From: Rossellomorea marisflavi
Lineage (GTDB): Bacteria > Bacillota > Bacilli > Bacillales > Bacillaceae_B
Reading direction: 5' to 3'
Assembly (NCBI RefSeq): GCF_001274775.1
Contig: NZ_LGUE01000001.1
Span: 1,272,334-1,336,333 of the forward strand
DNA: 64,000 nucleotides
Shown: positions 8,654-17,480 of the stretch, piece after piece
Layout: each line of letters starts with the position of its first letter
Numbering within the stretch: the first letter of the stretch is position 1
Notes under the pieces: generated by a model
Seen by the model: only the letters and a program-made list of their open reading frames with translations
Database searches by the model: none
Told to the model about the DNA's origin: nothing
Translations under genes and position numbers: made by a program

Positions 8654-9694
8654 TTACCTCAAATAATTCAGGATGGAATGAGAAATCTCTCCCAGTTCCA
8701 CCGATTGATCCACATACCCACCTGCCACGGCAGCCTTAGGCATTCCATACACGATACAGGTTTCTTCCGCTTCGGCGATGACCCTTGCCCTCCCCAATCT
8801 TTTCAAGGAGGCAAGTCCTTTCGTTCCATCAGAACCCATGCCCGTCATAATGACCGCAATGGTGTTCTGATGGCCAAGGGCGCCAATGGATCCAAATAAT
8901 ACATCAACGGAAGGCCGGTGCCCGTTAACAGGCTCTCCCCCATCAAGCTGAGCAAAAAGGGCGTCCCCCTTGGAAACGATTTTGAGATGTTGCCCGCCCG
9001 GGGCGATATATGCCGTCCCTTTTTTCAGCTTCTCCCCTTGCTCTGCTTCCTTAATGGTGATGTCACTCAGGCCGTCAAGCCTTGTAGCAAGCGACTTCGT
9101 GAATCCCGGGGGCATATGCTGCACGATGACGATTGGAGCCGGGATGGCACGCGGCAGTTCCCCAAGGACCTTTTGGAGAGCCCGCGGTCCCCCCGTAGAG
9201 GTCCCGATGGCAATCAGGGCGTTTTTGGCAGACAGCCCTTTAATCTTCGACCCTTCAACGAGACTGACACGACTCTTCTCTGGCACCAATTTCCCCATAT
9301 TCACCTTGCTCGCTTCAATGACCTTACTGACTATATCGGATTGCACTTTATACAAATCAAGGGAAATCGTGCCCGAAGGCTTGGCAAGAAAATCCACTGC
9401 CCCGATGCTCATGGCTTTCACCGTTTCATCCGCGCCTTCTCTCGTCGTCGAAGAGAGCATCACGACGGGGACAGGGTGTTCATCCATGATGACCTTGAGT
9501 GCTTCCAGCCCGTTCATGACGGGCATCTCGATATCCAATGTCACGACATCAGGCCGCAGCCTTTTGATTTTCTTGATGGCATCCTCCCCGTTGCGGGCGG
9601 TACCGATGACTTCAATCGAACTTTCGGACCGGAGATAGTCGCTGATGAGCTTCCTCATGAACGCAGAATCATCCACCACCAACACATTAATCAA
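8654..9694 (-). CDS. cheB: Chemotaxis protein-glutamate methylesterase/deamidase CheB
   Basis: Removes methyl groups from chemoreceptors after activation by CheA. An N-terminal receiver domain has the phosphorylation site Asp54 in VVTLDIEMP. After a linker comes the methylesterase domain with catalytic Ser in IGTSTGGP (about 166), His in QHMPPGF and Asp in GMGSDGTKG. I place the start at TTG 9694, giving MINVLVVDDSAF, because AAGGGGTGG lies six bases ahead. The ATG at 9700 directly abuts that site. The gene overlaps the end of flhG by eight bases, as in other Bacillus fla/che operons. Confidence 0.95.
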   Translation of the reverse strand: MINVLVVDDSAFMRKLISDYLRSESSIEVIGTARNGEDAIKKIKRLRPDVVTLDIEMPVMNGLEALKVIMDEHPVPVVMLSSTTREGADETVKAMSIGAVDFLAKPSGTISLDLYKVQSDIVSKVIEASKVNMGKLVPEKSRVSLVEGSKIKGLSAKNALIAIGTSTGGPRALQKVLGELPRAIPAPIVIVQHMPPGFTKSLATRLDGLSDITIKEAEQGEKLKKGTAYIAPGGQHLKIVSKGDALFAQLDGGEPVNGHRPSVDVLFGSIGALGHQNTIAVIMTGMGSDGTKGLASLKRLGRARVIAEAEETCIVYGMPKAAVAGGYVDQSVELGEISHSILNYLR

Positions 9695-10541
9695 CAGCAT
9701 CCACCCCTTTGAAAAACTTTCGGATTCCTTCTATAAAAGAAGACTTCTTCACCTGTGCACCCTCCGGGATCAGGCCATCGAGCACATCCATGAGACTTTT
9801 CGATACGGCGGAAGAAGGATATCCGATGACCAGGGGCACCTGATTGACCACGGCTTTTCGTACAGTCGGATCCTCAGGTAGGAATCCGAGGACGGACACT
9901 TCCTTCAAGAGAAACTTTCCGACTGTATGTTTAAGCCGGAGCAGTGTTTCCCTTCCTTCTCTTTTCGTAGCGGCGCGATTGCATATAATCGAAATCTCCT
10001 TCGATCGGTCTTTTAGGAAAATATACTTCATCATGGAATATACATCGGTCATGGCCGTTGGCTCAGGTGTGGTCACGGCAATGATTTCATCGACAGACAG
10101 CAGGAATTCGATGGTCGCACTCGAAGCCCCTGCACCCATATCGAATAAAATATAATCATAATGCCGCATGAGCTCTTTCAGCCCTTCGAAGAATCGTTCC
10201 ATCCGTTCACCGTGCCATTCCACCAGGTCTTTCAATCCATTGCCCCCGGAGATATAGGAGATACCGTGGACGTCTTTACATACCACATCATGAATCGTCT
10301 TATGTCCACCGTCTATATAATCCATCACGGAGTACTTCCTGTGGCTCCCCAGGAGAAGATGCACATTTCCCATGCCGATATCCATATCGAATAGAAGGAC
10401 CCGATCCCCTCTTTTCGCCATCAGGATGGCCAGGTTCGTCGTGATATTCGACTTCCCGACTCCACCCTTGCCGCTCACGACGGCAAAGGTCCTCGCACTC
10501 TCATTCATCCTTTGTCTGAGTTTATGTGCCTGATCATTCAT
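9687..10541 (-). CDS. flhG: FlhG (YlxH), MinD-type ATPase controlling flagellar number and position
   Basis: MinD/ParA-like ATPase that stimulates FlhF GTPase activity and helps set the flagellar pattern. The 284-residue product begins with a short basic helix (NDQAHKLRQRM), the known FlhF-activating element in the family. The deviant Walker A VVSGKGGVGKSNITTN (about 21-36) and FDMDIGMGNVH and DYILFDMGAG segments for switch and Walker B follow. The C-terminal KSSFIEGIRKFF is an amphipathic helix suited to membrane binding. It overlaps flhF by four bases (ATGA) and cheB by eight. Confidence 0.95.
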   Translation of the reverse strand: MNDQAHKLRQRMNESARTFAVVSGKGGVGKSNITTNLAILMAKRGDRVLLFDMDIGMGNVHLLLGSHRKYSVMDYIDGGHKTIHDVVCKDVHGISYISGGNGLKDLVEWHGERMERFFEGLKELMRHYDYILFDMGAGASSATIEFLLSVDEIIAVTTPEPTAMTDVYSMMKYIFLKDRSKEISIICNRAATKREGRETLLRLKHTVGKFLLKEVSVLGFLPEDPTVRKAVVNQVPLVIGYPSSAVSKSLMDVLDGLIPEGAQVKKSSFIEGIRKFFKGVDAVD

Positions 10542-11608
10542 GGACGGATCCCTTTCATCAGCAGCCGGGCAATATCCTTGGCCAAGAGTGGCTCAATGTC
10601 TTCAGGAACATCCTGACCTATCGTCACATATGCGGCACCGATCCCTGTCTCAAGGATAAGGTTGAAGATCGCCCCCACACTCGATGTTTCATCCAGTTTG
10701 GTAAATATGAAGCGGTCGATCTTCATAGACGAGAACGCTGTGGCGATCTCCCTCATATCTTCTTCCTTACTGGTGAGGGAGAGAACGAGGTATGATTCCA
10801 TATCGGTACTGTAGTCAATCAGGTTATGAAGTTCCGTCACATAATGTTCTTCCCGGTAGTTCCGGCCGGCTGTATCGATGAAGATATGATCGCAGTCCCG
10901 GAATTTCTCAATGGCAGCCCTGTAATCATCTGCCTTATAGATCACTTCAACCGGAACATTCAGCAGTGACGCATAGGTTTTCAACTGTTCGATGGCAGCG
11001 ATCCGGTAAGTATCCGTCGTCAGGAAAGCGACTTTCTTTCTTTTCTCGATCACGGCTTCTGCAGCCAGTTTCGCAATGGTCGTGGTCTTTCCAACGCCGG
11101 TCGGTCCCATGAGATTGATATATTTATGTGTGAAGGTCATACCCCCCATTGGAACAGTCTCCAACCGCTCGATTAGAAAAACTTCTGTGCTTTCGATATA
11201 GGTTTCTTCAGGAAGTCGCTGAAGCCGGTTCCCGAGTTCCAATAGGTATTCTTCCTTCATCCCCTGTTTTTTTAAGGAATCCAGGATGTCCGATACGGGA
11301 GAAGGGAAATGGTCCGTCATCGATGAAGACAATGCTGCGATCATGCCTTTCAGTTCACCGAGCTGCTGATTGATGACCGGATTGGGCGTGAGATCCTGGA
11401 CTCGTTCCATTTTCACGTGATCCTCCGCCTCCGTGTGATCGGGGTCGAGAGCAGCAATGACCTCCACTCCTCTTTTCTTGAATAAGCCGAGGATGCCTCC
11501 TGATTGGATCTGTTTCGAATGAAGGATCACTGCATCTGATCCAAGATCCTTTCGAACCTTCGCCATGGCATCATTCATTGAATCGGCTCTGTATTTTTTG
11601 ACCATCAT
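10538..11608 (-). CDS. flhF: FlhF, SRP-type GTPase for flagellar placement
   Basis: Third SRP GTPase beside Ffh and FtsY, all three encoded in this window; it positions nascent basal bodies. The 356-residue protein has a short basic B-domain-like N-terminus, an N domain, then the G domain. The G domain shows [15 protein letters not shown] (about 167-181), DTYRIAAIEQL (the SRP insertion-box region), the DTAGRN switch and the TKLDETSSVG guanine-specificity motif. Four-base overlaps join it to flhA upstream and flhG downstream. ATG 11608 is followed at once by a second ATG; either may serve. Confidence 0.96.
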   Translation of the reverse strand: MMVKKYRADSMNDAMAKVRKDLGSDAVILHSKQIQSGGILGLFKKRGVEVIAALDPDHTEAEDHVKMERVQDLTPNPVINQQLGELKGMIAALSSSMTDHFPSPVSDILDSLKKQGMKEEYLLELGNRLQRLPEETYIESTEVFLIERLETVPMGGMTFTHKYINLMGPTGVGKTTTIAKLAAEAVIEKRKKVAFLTTDTYRIAAIEQLKTYASLLNVPVEVIYKADDYRAAIEKFRDCDHIFIDTAGRNYREEHYVTELHNLIDYSTDMESYLVLSLTSKEEDMREIATAFSSMKIDRFIFTKLDETSSVGAIFNLILETGIGAAYVTIGQDVPEDIEPLLAKDIARLLMKGIRP

Positions 11609-13641
11609 GAGATATTCACCACCCCTAGACTTTGTACTTCGACGTTTGCTTCGAGTTCATTATACGAAAGGATCGGAACGTGCGGGAAGTAGCGCTCGGT
11701 CATTTGTCTGACGTACATGCGGACAGCGGGGGAACAGAGAATGACCGGTGATTCTTCCATGAGGGAAACCTGTTCGACCTGCGATGCCACACTTTCAAGA
11801 ATCTCTTGTGAATCACCGGGATCAAGGGACAGGAAGTTTCCATGCTCGGTCTGCTGAATACTGTCGGCAATTTTCTTTTCGACCTTTCCTGAAACCGTCA
11901 CAACCTTAAGCATGGCATCACCGCCTGCGTACTGGCTTGTGATCTGTCTTGCAAGGGCTTGTCTTACGTACTCTGCCAACAGGTCGGTATCGGAACTCAT
12001 TTTCCCGTAATCGGCGAGGGTCTCGAAGATCACCGGTAGATTCCTGATTGAGACATGTTCCTTCAATAATTTCGCCAGCACTTTTTGTATCTCACCTATG
12101 GAAAGTGGATTCGGTGTTACTTCCTCCACAAGAATCGGATATGATTCCTTCAGATGGTCGATCAGCTGCTTCGTTTCCTGGCGTCCAAGAAGATCATGTG
12201 CGTTCGTCTTGATGATTTCCGTTAAATGCGTGGAAACGACGGAAGGCGGGTCGACCACCGTATAGCCGAAGATTTCGGCCTGTTCCTTCATTTCCTCTGA
12301 GATCCATTTGGCCGGGAGTCCGAATGACGGTTCAATCGTATCGATTCCTTCAACTGACCCATCATCGATCCCTGGACTCATGGCGAGATAGTGATCGAGA
12401 AGAAGTTCACCCTTCGCCATTTCATTTCCTTTGATCTTCAGACGGTACTCGTTCGGCTGAAGCTGGATATTATCCCTGATCCTCACAACCGGGATCACGA
12501 GGCCCATTTCGATGGCAAGCTGCCTCCTGATCATAACGATGCGGTCAAGGAGGTCCCCTCCTTGATTGGAGTCTGCAAGGGGAATGAGCCCATACCCGAA
12601 TTCGAATTCAATTGGATCTACATTCAACAGGTTCACGACACTTTCGGGACTCTTCATTTCTTCATGTTCCATCTCTTCTTCGAGCTCCATCTGGTCGGAT
12701 TCATCCTCCTTTGGCGTTCTCGAGACCATGTAGCCGCCAAGTGCAAGGGCGGCTGCGATTGGCACAGTAACGAGGAATGAGATCGGTGTAAACACACCGA
12801 GTAAAAAGATCGTTGATGCAGCCACATATAGCATGACAGGATAAGCTAGGAGCTGATTCATGATATCCTGCCCGAGGTTCCCTTCTGAGGCAGCACGTGT
12901 GACAACGATCCCTGTTGCCGTTGAAATCAATAGGGCCGGGATCTGACTTACAATTCCATCACCGACTGTCAGCAGCGAAAATTTCGTTGCGGCATCAGCA
13001 ATGGGAAGTCCCTGCTGGGTCATTCCGATGATGATCCCCATGATCAGATTGATCATGACGATGACGATTCCGGCAATGGCATCCCCTTTGACGAACTTGG
13101 ATGCCCCGTCCATGGCTCCGTAAAAGTCTGCCTCTCTTCCGACTTTTTCACGCCGTATTCGGGCATCTTGTTCGGAAATCATACCGGCATTCAGATCGGC
13201 ATCGATGCTCATCTGTTTCCCCGGCATCGCATCGAGGGTGAAACGGGCAGCCACTTCGGACACACGCTCTGACCCCTTCGTGATCACGATGAACTGAATC
13301 ACGATCAAGATGACGAATACCACGAGCCCCACCAGGACATTTCCTCCGACTACAAACGTTCCAAATGTTTCCACAACGCCTCCTGCTTCCCCTTTACTAA
13401 GGATCGACCTCGTTGTGGAAACATTTAGACCTAGTCTGAATAGCGTCAGAAGCAACAGAAGCGACGGGAATATCGAGAATTGCAATGGTTCATTCATATT
13501 CATGGAGATCAGGAGCACAAGGAGGGCAAGTGAAATATTGATGATGATCAATACGCTCAGCAGCCACCCCGGAAATGGGATGATCAGCATGGCGACGATC
13601 AAGATGACACTTGCTAAAACGGATAGATCTCTTGCTGGCAT
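11605..13641 (-). CDS. flhA: Flagellar type III export gate protein FlhA
   Basis: Core of the export gate; its cytoplasmic ring docks chaperone-substrate complexes and takes part in proton-driven export. Eight predicted membrane segments occupy roughly residues 1-310, interrupted by the conserved FHIPEP-type cytoplasmic loop (ARFTLDAMPGKQMSIDADL, about 140-158). The soluble C-terminal domain follows. The frame opens with GTG at 13650, but the ATG at 13641 has AAGGAG eight bases upstream and gives 678 residues, the usual Bacillus length. It is five bases after the flhB stop and overlaps flhF by four. Confidence 0.97.
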   Translation of the reverse strand: MPARDLSVLASVILIVAMLIIPFPGWLLSVLIIINISLALLVLLISMNMNEPLQFSIFPSLLLLLTLFRLGLNVSTTRSILSKGEAGGVVETFGTFVVGGNVLVGLVVFVILIVIQFIVITKGSERVSEVAARFTLDAMPGKQMSIDADLNAGMISEQDARIRREKVGREADFYGAMDGASKFVKGDAIAGIVIVMINLIMGIIIGMTQQGLPIADAATKFSLLTVGDGIVSQIPALLISTATGIVVTRAASEGNLGQDIMNQLLAYPVMLYVAASTIFLLGVFTPISFLVTVPIAAALALGGYMVSRTPKEDESDQMELEEEMEHEEMKSPESVVNLLNVDPIEFEFGYGLIPLADSNQGGDLLDRIVMIRRQLAIEMGLVIPVVRIRDNIQLQPNEYRLKIKGNEMAKGELLLDHYLAMSPGIDDGSVEGIDTIEPSFGLPAKWISEEMKEQAEIFGYTVVDPPSVVSTHLTEIIKTNAHDLLGRQETKQLIDHLKESYPILVEEVTPNPLSIGEIQKVLAKLLKEHVSIRNLPVIFETLADYGKMSSDTDLLAEYVRQALARQITSQYAGGDAMLKVVTVSGKVEKKIADSIQQTEHGNFLSLDPGDSQEILESVASQVEQVSLMEESPVILCSPAVRMYVRQMTERYFPHVPILSYNELEANVEVQSLGVVNIS

Positions 13642-13646
13642 AGTTC

Positions 13647-14744
13647 TCACTCCTTATGTAGGGCATGTGTTTTTTTGGTTTTGTATACGTACGCAAGGAT
13701 TTCTGCCACAGCCTTGAAAAATTCTTCCGGTACAGCATCCCCGATATCAGCTGCATCATAGAGGGCTCTTGCCAGCGGTCGATTTTCAATCGTGACAACA
13801 TCATGCTCACTTGCGATGAATTTGATTTTTTGCGCCAGGAAGTCAACACCCTTTGCCACAACGAAAGGAGCGTCCATTTTCGTTTCATCATATTTAAGGG
13901 CGATGGCAAAATGCGTCGGATTCGTGATGATGACGTCCGCCTGGGGTACCTCCTGCATCATCCTTCTCATGGCCATTTCCCGCTGTCTCTGCTTGATTTT
14001 CGATTTGATCAGCGGATCGCCTTCGATGTTTTTATGTTCATCCTTCAAATCCTGCTTTGACATCCTGATATTCTTCTCGAAGTCATACCTCTGATAGAGG
14101 AAATCGAACAGAGAAAGGAACAGGAGCGCAATCGAGGCTGCGATGCCCATCTGGACGGTGAGCTTTCCCATTGTCAGCAACGAATCACCGACTGATTTAA
14201 ACGACAGGCTCAGTACCTTATCGATATTGATCCAAAGGACCACGAATGTAATGGTTCCCACGAAACCGATCTTGAGGATCGATTTCACGAGCTCAACGAT
14301 CGCCCTCAGGGAAAAGATCCGCTTAAATCCCTTAATCGGGTCGATCTTTTCCAACTTTGGTTGGATCGGCTCAACCGTGAACATCACCCCCACCTGGATA
14401 TAGTTCGCCACAAGTCCGGCAAGCAATGCGACAAGCATGATGGGGCCGAGAAGCAAAGCGAGCTCTTTCATTATATCGAGGGTGATTACACGAATGCTTT
14501 TCTCGGTCAGGTCCATGAGCATGTACTCCTGGAACGTCTGATGGAACAGATCGAATACAACATCTCCAAGGAAGGATGCCCCGAAAAGCATAAACATGAA
14601 TACCGACAGGAGGATGATCGCCGTATTCACATCCTGACTCTTAGCGGTCTGCCCTTTCTTGCGTGCATCGTCCCTTTTTTTCGGTGTGGCCTTCTCGGTC
14701 TTCTCCCCACTGAAAAACTGCAGGTCCAGTTTCAAAAGCTTCAA
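13647..14744 (-). CDS. flhB: Flagellar type III export switch protein FlhB
   Basis: Membrane export component that switches substrate specificity from rod/hook to filament after self-cleavage. Four membrane segments lie in the first 210 residues or so, then a cytoplasmic domain with the autocleavage site NPTH (in VIITNPTHFAIAL, about residue 275). A conserved N-terminal GEKTEKATPKKRDDARKKG is present. I place the start at TTG 14744 (MKLLKLDLQFF), with GGAGG eight bases upstream. An earlier in-frame TTG overlaps that site. This start falls directly after the fliR stop. A shorter paralogue of the cytoplasmic domain (ylqH) lies elsewhere in the window. Confidence 0.96.
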   Translation of the reverse strand: MKLLKLDLQFFSGEKTEKATPKKRDDARKKGQTAKSQDVNTAIILLSVFMFMLFGASFLGDVVFDLFHQTFQEYMLMDLTEKSIRVITLDIMKELALLLGPIMLVALLAGLVANYIQVGVMFTVEPIQPKLEKIDPIKGFKRIFSLRAIVELVKSILKIGFVGTITFVVLWINIDKVLSLSFKSVGDSLLTMGKLTVQMGIAASIALLFLSLFDFLYQRYDFEKNIRMSKQDLKDEHKNIEGDPLIKSKIKQRQREMAMRRMMQEVPQADVIITNPTHFAIALKYDETKMDAPFVVAKGVDFLAQKIKFIASEHDVVTIENRPLARALYDAADIGDAVPEEFFKAVAEILAYVYKTKKTHALHKE

Positions 14745-14745
14745 T

Positions 14746-15522
14746 TTATGTGCCTCCAATGATGTTCATTAAGTCCCTCATGGTGACGAGCATCATCCCG
14801 AACAACTTTTGCATCACGGCAAACATGACGCCCATGACAATGAAGAGAATGATAAACGAAACCGCAATCTTGATCGGGAATCCGACTACAAAAATGTTGA
14901 GCTGTGGGACGGTACGTGCCACGATCCCCAACGCCACATCGACAAGGAAAAGTGTGGCAACGACGGGAATCGACATTTGAAAGGCGACGATGAACATGGA
15001 ATTGAATGCCTTTAGAACGTAATCCACCATATCTTCGTTGCCGAAGGGGATCCACGCCTGGTCGATGGGGATGAGCTTATAGCTGTAAAAGATCCCATCG
15101 AGCAAGAGATGATGACCGTTCAATGTCAACAACAGCAGCAGGGCGAATGTATAAAGGTATTGCCCCATGAGCGGACTTTGAGCACCCGTCTGAGGGTCAA
15201 TCACATTCGCGATGGCAAACCCCATCTGAAAATCAATCAATCCCCCGGCAATCTGCACGGCGGATAGGATCATATAGGCGATAAAACCAATCAGGAGACC
15301 GACAAGGGCTTCCTTCATGATCAAAAGGATGTATTCACCGTTGATATCAAACGCCGAAGCTTCCACGGAATAATACATCACCCATGAAATGACTGCGGAA
15401 AACGCGATTCGATGCTGAGCAGGTATGGTTCTATAGGAAAACAGGGGCATGGTGATAAAAAAAGATGAAACCCTGACAAATATCAATAAATATACCGATA
15501 ATAACGGGACAAGCTGTTCCAT
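14746..15522 (-). CDS. fliR: Flagellar type III export gate protein FliR
   Basis: Forms, with FliP and FliQ, the helical export gate core at the centre of the MS ring. The 258-residue protein is very hydrophobic, with about six membrane segments. The conserved GGLIDFQMGFAIANVIDPQTGAQ-like region (key residues GG-ID-QMGF-DP) sits near 90-110. The ATG lies four bases after the fliQ stop with a short AAGGGC site. flhB begins immediately after its stop. Confidence 0.96.
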   Translation of the reverse strand: MEQLVPLLSVYLLIFVRVSSFFITMPLFSYRTIPAQHRIAFSAVISWVMYYSVEASAFDINGEYILLIMKEALVGLLIGFIAYMILSAVQIAGGLIDFQMGFAIANVIDPQTGAQSPLMGQYLYTFALLLLLTLNGHHLLLDGIFYSYKLIPIDQAWIPFGNEDMVDYVLKAFNSMFIVAFQMSIPVVATLFLVDVALGIVARTVPQLNIFVVGFPIKIAVSFIILFIVMGVMFAVMQKLFGMMLVTMRDLMNIIGGT

Positions 15523-15526
15523 GCCC

Positions 15527-15796
15527 TTAGCCTACGAACCTGGTTAAATCTGAAAATATCTGTGATGTATAGGTCAACATCTTCGTCAACATCCAAGGGC
15601 CGAAAAAAATGATCCCGATGAGCACGGCCACAATCTTCGGTATGAAGGCAAGCGTCTGCTCCTGTATCTGCGTCGTTGCTTGGAAAATACTCACGATCAG
15701 CCCCACGACCAGCGCCAACAATAGCAGTGGTCCAGAGACGATCAAGGTCGTATAAATCCCTCTTTCAGCCAAGGAAATTACGGATTCTACACTCAA
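15527..15796 (-). CDS. fliQ: Flagellar type III export gate protein FliQ
   Basis: Small export gate subunit with two long membrane helices (about residues 12-38 and 50-75) separated by the invariant FQATTQIQEQTLAFIPK loop. I chose the TTG at 15796: AAGGTG lies six bases ahead, and the product is then 89 residues starting MSVESVISLAERG, the same length as in B. subtilis. The earlier GTG overlaps the ribosome binding site. It lies between fliP and fliR in the standard order. Confidence 0.95.
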   Translation of the reverse strand: MSVESVISLAERGIYTTLIVSGPLLLLALVVGLIVSIFQATTQIQEQTLAFIPKIVAVLIGIIFFGPWMLTKMLTYTSQIFSDLTRFVG

Positions 15797-15809
15797 TTGC
15801 TTCACCTTC

Positions 15810-16475
15810 TTAAAAACTTTGTAGGAGAGATTTCACGACCAGATACCACCCGTCAACGAGTACGAAGAGGAGGATCTTGAACGGAAGGGAAATCATCACC
15901 GGTGGAAGCATCATCATACCCATGGACATAAGGATGCTCGCTACCACCATATCGATCACCAGAAACGGTATGAAGATCATGAACCCGATCTGAAAGGCGG
16001 TCTTGATTTCACTCAGTGCGAAAGCCGGCACCAGGGACGTAAGAGGAATCTCTTCGATCGACTCGGGTTGCTCAGCACCCGAATAATTTAGAAATAACTC
16101 CAGGTCCTTTTGCCGGGTGTGGCCGCTCATGAATTCCTTGAATGGCACCGATGCCCGGTCATACGCCTGCTCCAAGTTGATCTCTTCATTGAATAACGGT
16201 GTCAACGCGTCTTTATTCACCTGTTGGAACGTCGGAGCCATGATGAAGAACGTCAAGAAAAGCGAAAGACCGATCAACACCTGATTCGGAGGCATCTGCT
16301 GGGTCGCAAGGGACGTCCTCACAAATGAAAGAACGATGATGATCCTGGTAAAACACGTCATGAGGATCAGAATGCTCGGTGCTAGGGACAGCACAGTAAA
16401 CAATAGGAGAAGCTTTACGCTGGTGGAGACATTATCTGCTGAACTGGTATTGAAGAACTCCATGAATTCATTCAT
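15810..16475 (-). CDS. fliP: Flagellar type III export gate protein FliP
   Basis: Main subunit of the FliPQR export gate. The 221 residues contain the hallmark ILMTCFTRIIIVLSFVR (about 38-54), PPNQVLIGLSLFLTFF and the C-terminal MMMLPPVMISLPFKILLFVL membrane segments. The start at 16475 (MNEFMEFF) gives exactly the B. subtilis length and has AGAGGGAT upstream. The open frame extends eleven codons further but without a site. It overlaps the end of fliZ by eight bases. Confidence 0.96.
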   Translation of the reverse strand: MNEFMEFFNTSSADNVSTSVKLLLLFTVLSLAPSILILMTCFTRIIIVLSFVRTSLATQQMPPNQVLIGLSLFLTFFIMAPTFQQVNKDALTPLFNEEINLEQAYDRASVPFKEFMSGHTRQKDLELFLNYSGAEQPESIEEIPLTSLVPAFALSEIKTAFQIGFMIFIPFLVIDMVVASILMSMGMMMLPPVMISLPFKILLFVLVDGWYLVVKSLLQSF

Positions 16476-17067
16476 CTGACTGATCCCTCTTCTTCTTCCA
16501 TTCACCAAGCATCGTCTTCCGTCCCCGCTTCATTTCTTCCAGCTGTTCTTTCAAATGGGCTTGAAACGATCCTGTCCCTTTTGGTGTTGTGAATTTAGAT
16601 ACCCAGTTGGCGGGAGAGACTGGTTTGTCTTCATAAAAAGAGAGGATTTTTTCCTTTTGAGAGGGATCCTCTACCTCTTTTAACAACTGGATGTTCTCTC
16701 CGACCCCGACCACGAGGATCTCATCCCCCACTTTTATAAGCTGAACGGAACGATTCCCCCCGAGGGTGGTCCCCCCTAGGTTATGAATCAATTTTGATTG
16801 TTGATACGATTTCCCTTTTTGATTGATGAACTTCAAAAGTCCGTAGATCAATGCGATGACAAACAGCAAGGCACCGACCATTTTGACGTAATCCATGAAT
16901 GTAACAGACGTATCGCCTGCCAGATTCCCGGGTGTTTCGTCGGTTTGATTGCATTTATCCGGATTCTCGATGCAAAATTTCGTGCTATCCTCCACCGCAA
17001 GGGCCGTATGCCCCCAGATGGCCACAAGGGCCATCATGATGCATACGGTTACTAATAGTTTTCTCAC
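16468..17067 (-). CDS. fliZ: FliZ/FliO-family flagellar biosynthesis protein
   Basis: FliO-type scaffold needed for assembly of the FliP export gate. The 199-residue product starts with a probable cleavable signal peptide (residues 1-24, ending TALA-VED). A short extracytoplasmic part with two cysteines (FCIENPDKC) follows, then a membrane segment (about 60-82). The cytoplasmic FliO domain is next (GGNRSVQLIKVGDEILVVGVG, about 108-128), and the tail is charged. GTG start at 17067 chosen because AAGGTG lies eight bases ahead; an upstream GTG overlaps it. Export of the N-terminus as a true signal peptide is inferred. Confidence 0.9.
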   Translation of the reverse strand: MRKLLVTVCIMMALVAIWGHTALAVEDSTKFCIENPDKCNQTDETPGNLAGDTSVTFMDYVKMVGALLFVIALIYGLLKFINQKGKSYQQSKLIHNLGGTTLGGNRSVQLIKVGDEILVVGVGENIQLLKEVEDPSQKEKILSFYEDKPVSPANWVSKFTTPKGTGSFQAHLKEQLEEMKRGRKTMLGEWKKKRDQSDE

Positions 17068-17093
17068 TGCATGCACACCTTCTTACATCACCT

Positions 17094-17456
17094 TTAGCTC
17101 AATGCTTTTTGGATTGCTTCGATTACACGGTCAGCCTGGAACGGTTTGACGATGAAGTCCTTTGCCCCCGCCTGGATGGCATCAATGACCATGGCCTGTT
17201 GTCCCATGGCCGAGCACATGATGATTTTAGCGCCTGGATCGCTCGCTTTGATTTCTTTCAATGCGGCGATACCGTCTTTTTCAGGCATGGTGATATCCAT
17301 CGTCACAAGATCAGGCTTCAACTCTTTATACTTGTCAACTGCCTGGGACCCATCTGCTGCTTCTCCCACTACGTCAAAACCATTTTTCGTTAAAATATCC
17401 TTGATCATCATTCGCATGAATGCTGCATCATCTACAATAAGAATTTTATTAGCCAT
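17094..17456 (-). CDS. cheY: Chemotaxis response regulator CheY
   Basis: Phosphorylated by CheA and binds FliM/FliY at the flagellar switch; in Bacillus CheY-P promotes counter-clockwise rotation. A single receiver domain of 120 residues: acidic pair Asp9-Asp10 in IVDDAAF, phosphorylation site Asp54 in VTMDITMP, Ser82 in CSAMGQ and Lys104 in VKPF. The ATG has GGAGG upstream. It lies between fliY, which includes a CheY-P phosphatase domain, and fliZ. Confidence 0.97.
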   Translation of the reverse strand: MANKILIVDDAAFMRMMIKDILTKNGFDVVGEAADGSQAVDKYKELKPDLVTMDITMPEKDGIAALKEIKASDPGAKIIMCSAMGQQAMVIDAIQAGAKDFIVKPFQADRVIEAIQKALS

Positions 17457-17480
17457 TCTGGTCTACCTCCATCATTCTTT

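Noticed and set aside
8918..9712. Long plus-strand reading frame of 264 codons
   Set aside because: It lies wholly opposite cheB, whose protein is clearly conserved; the translation has no recognisable domain and is an antisense shadow.
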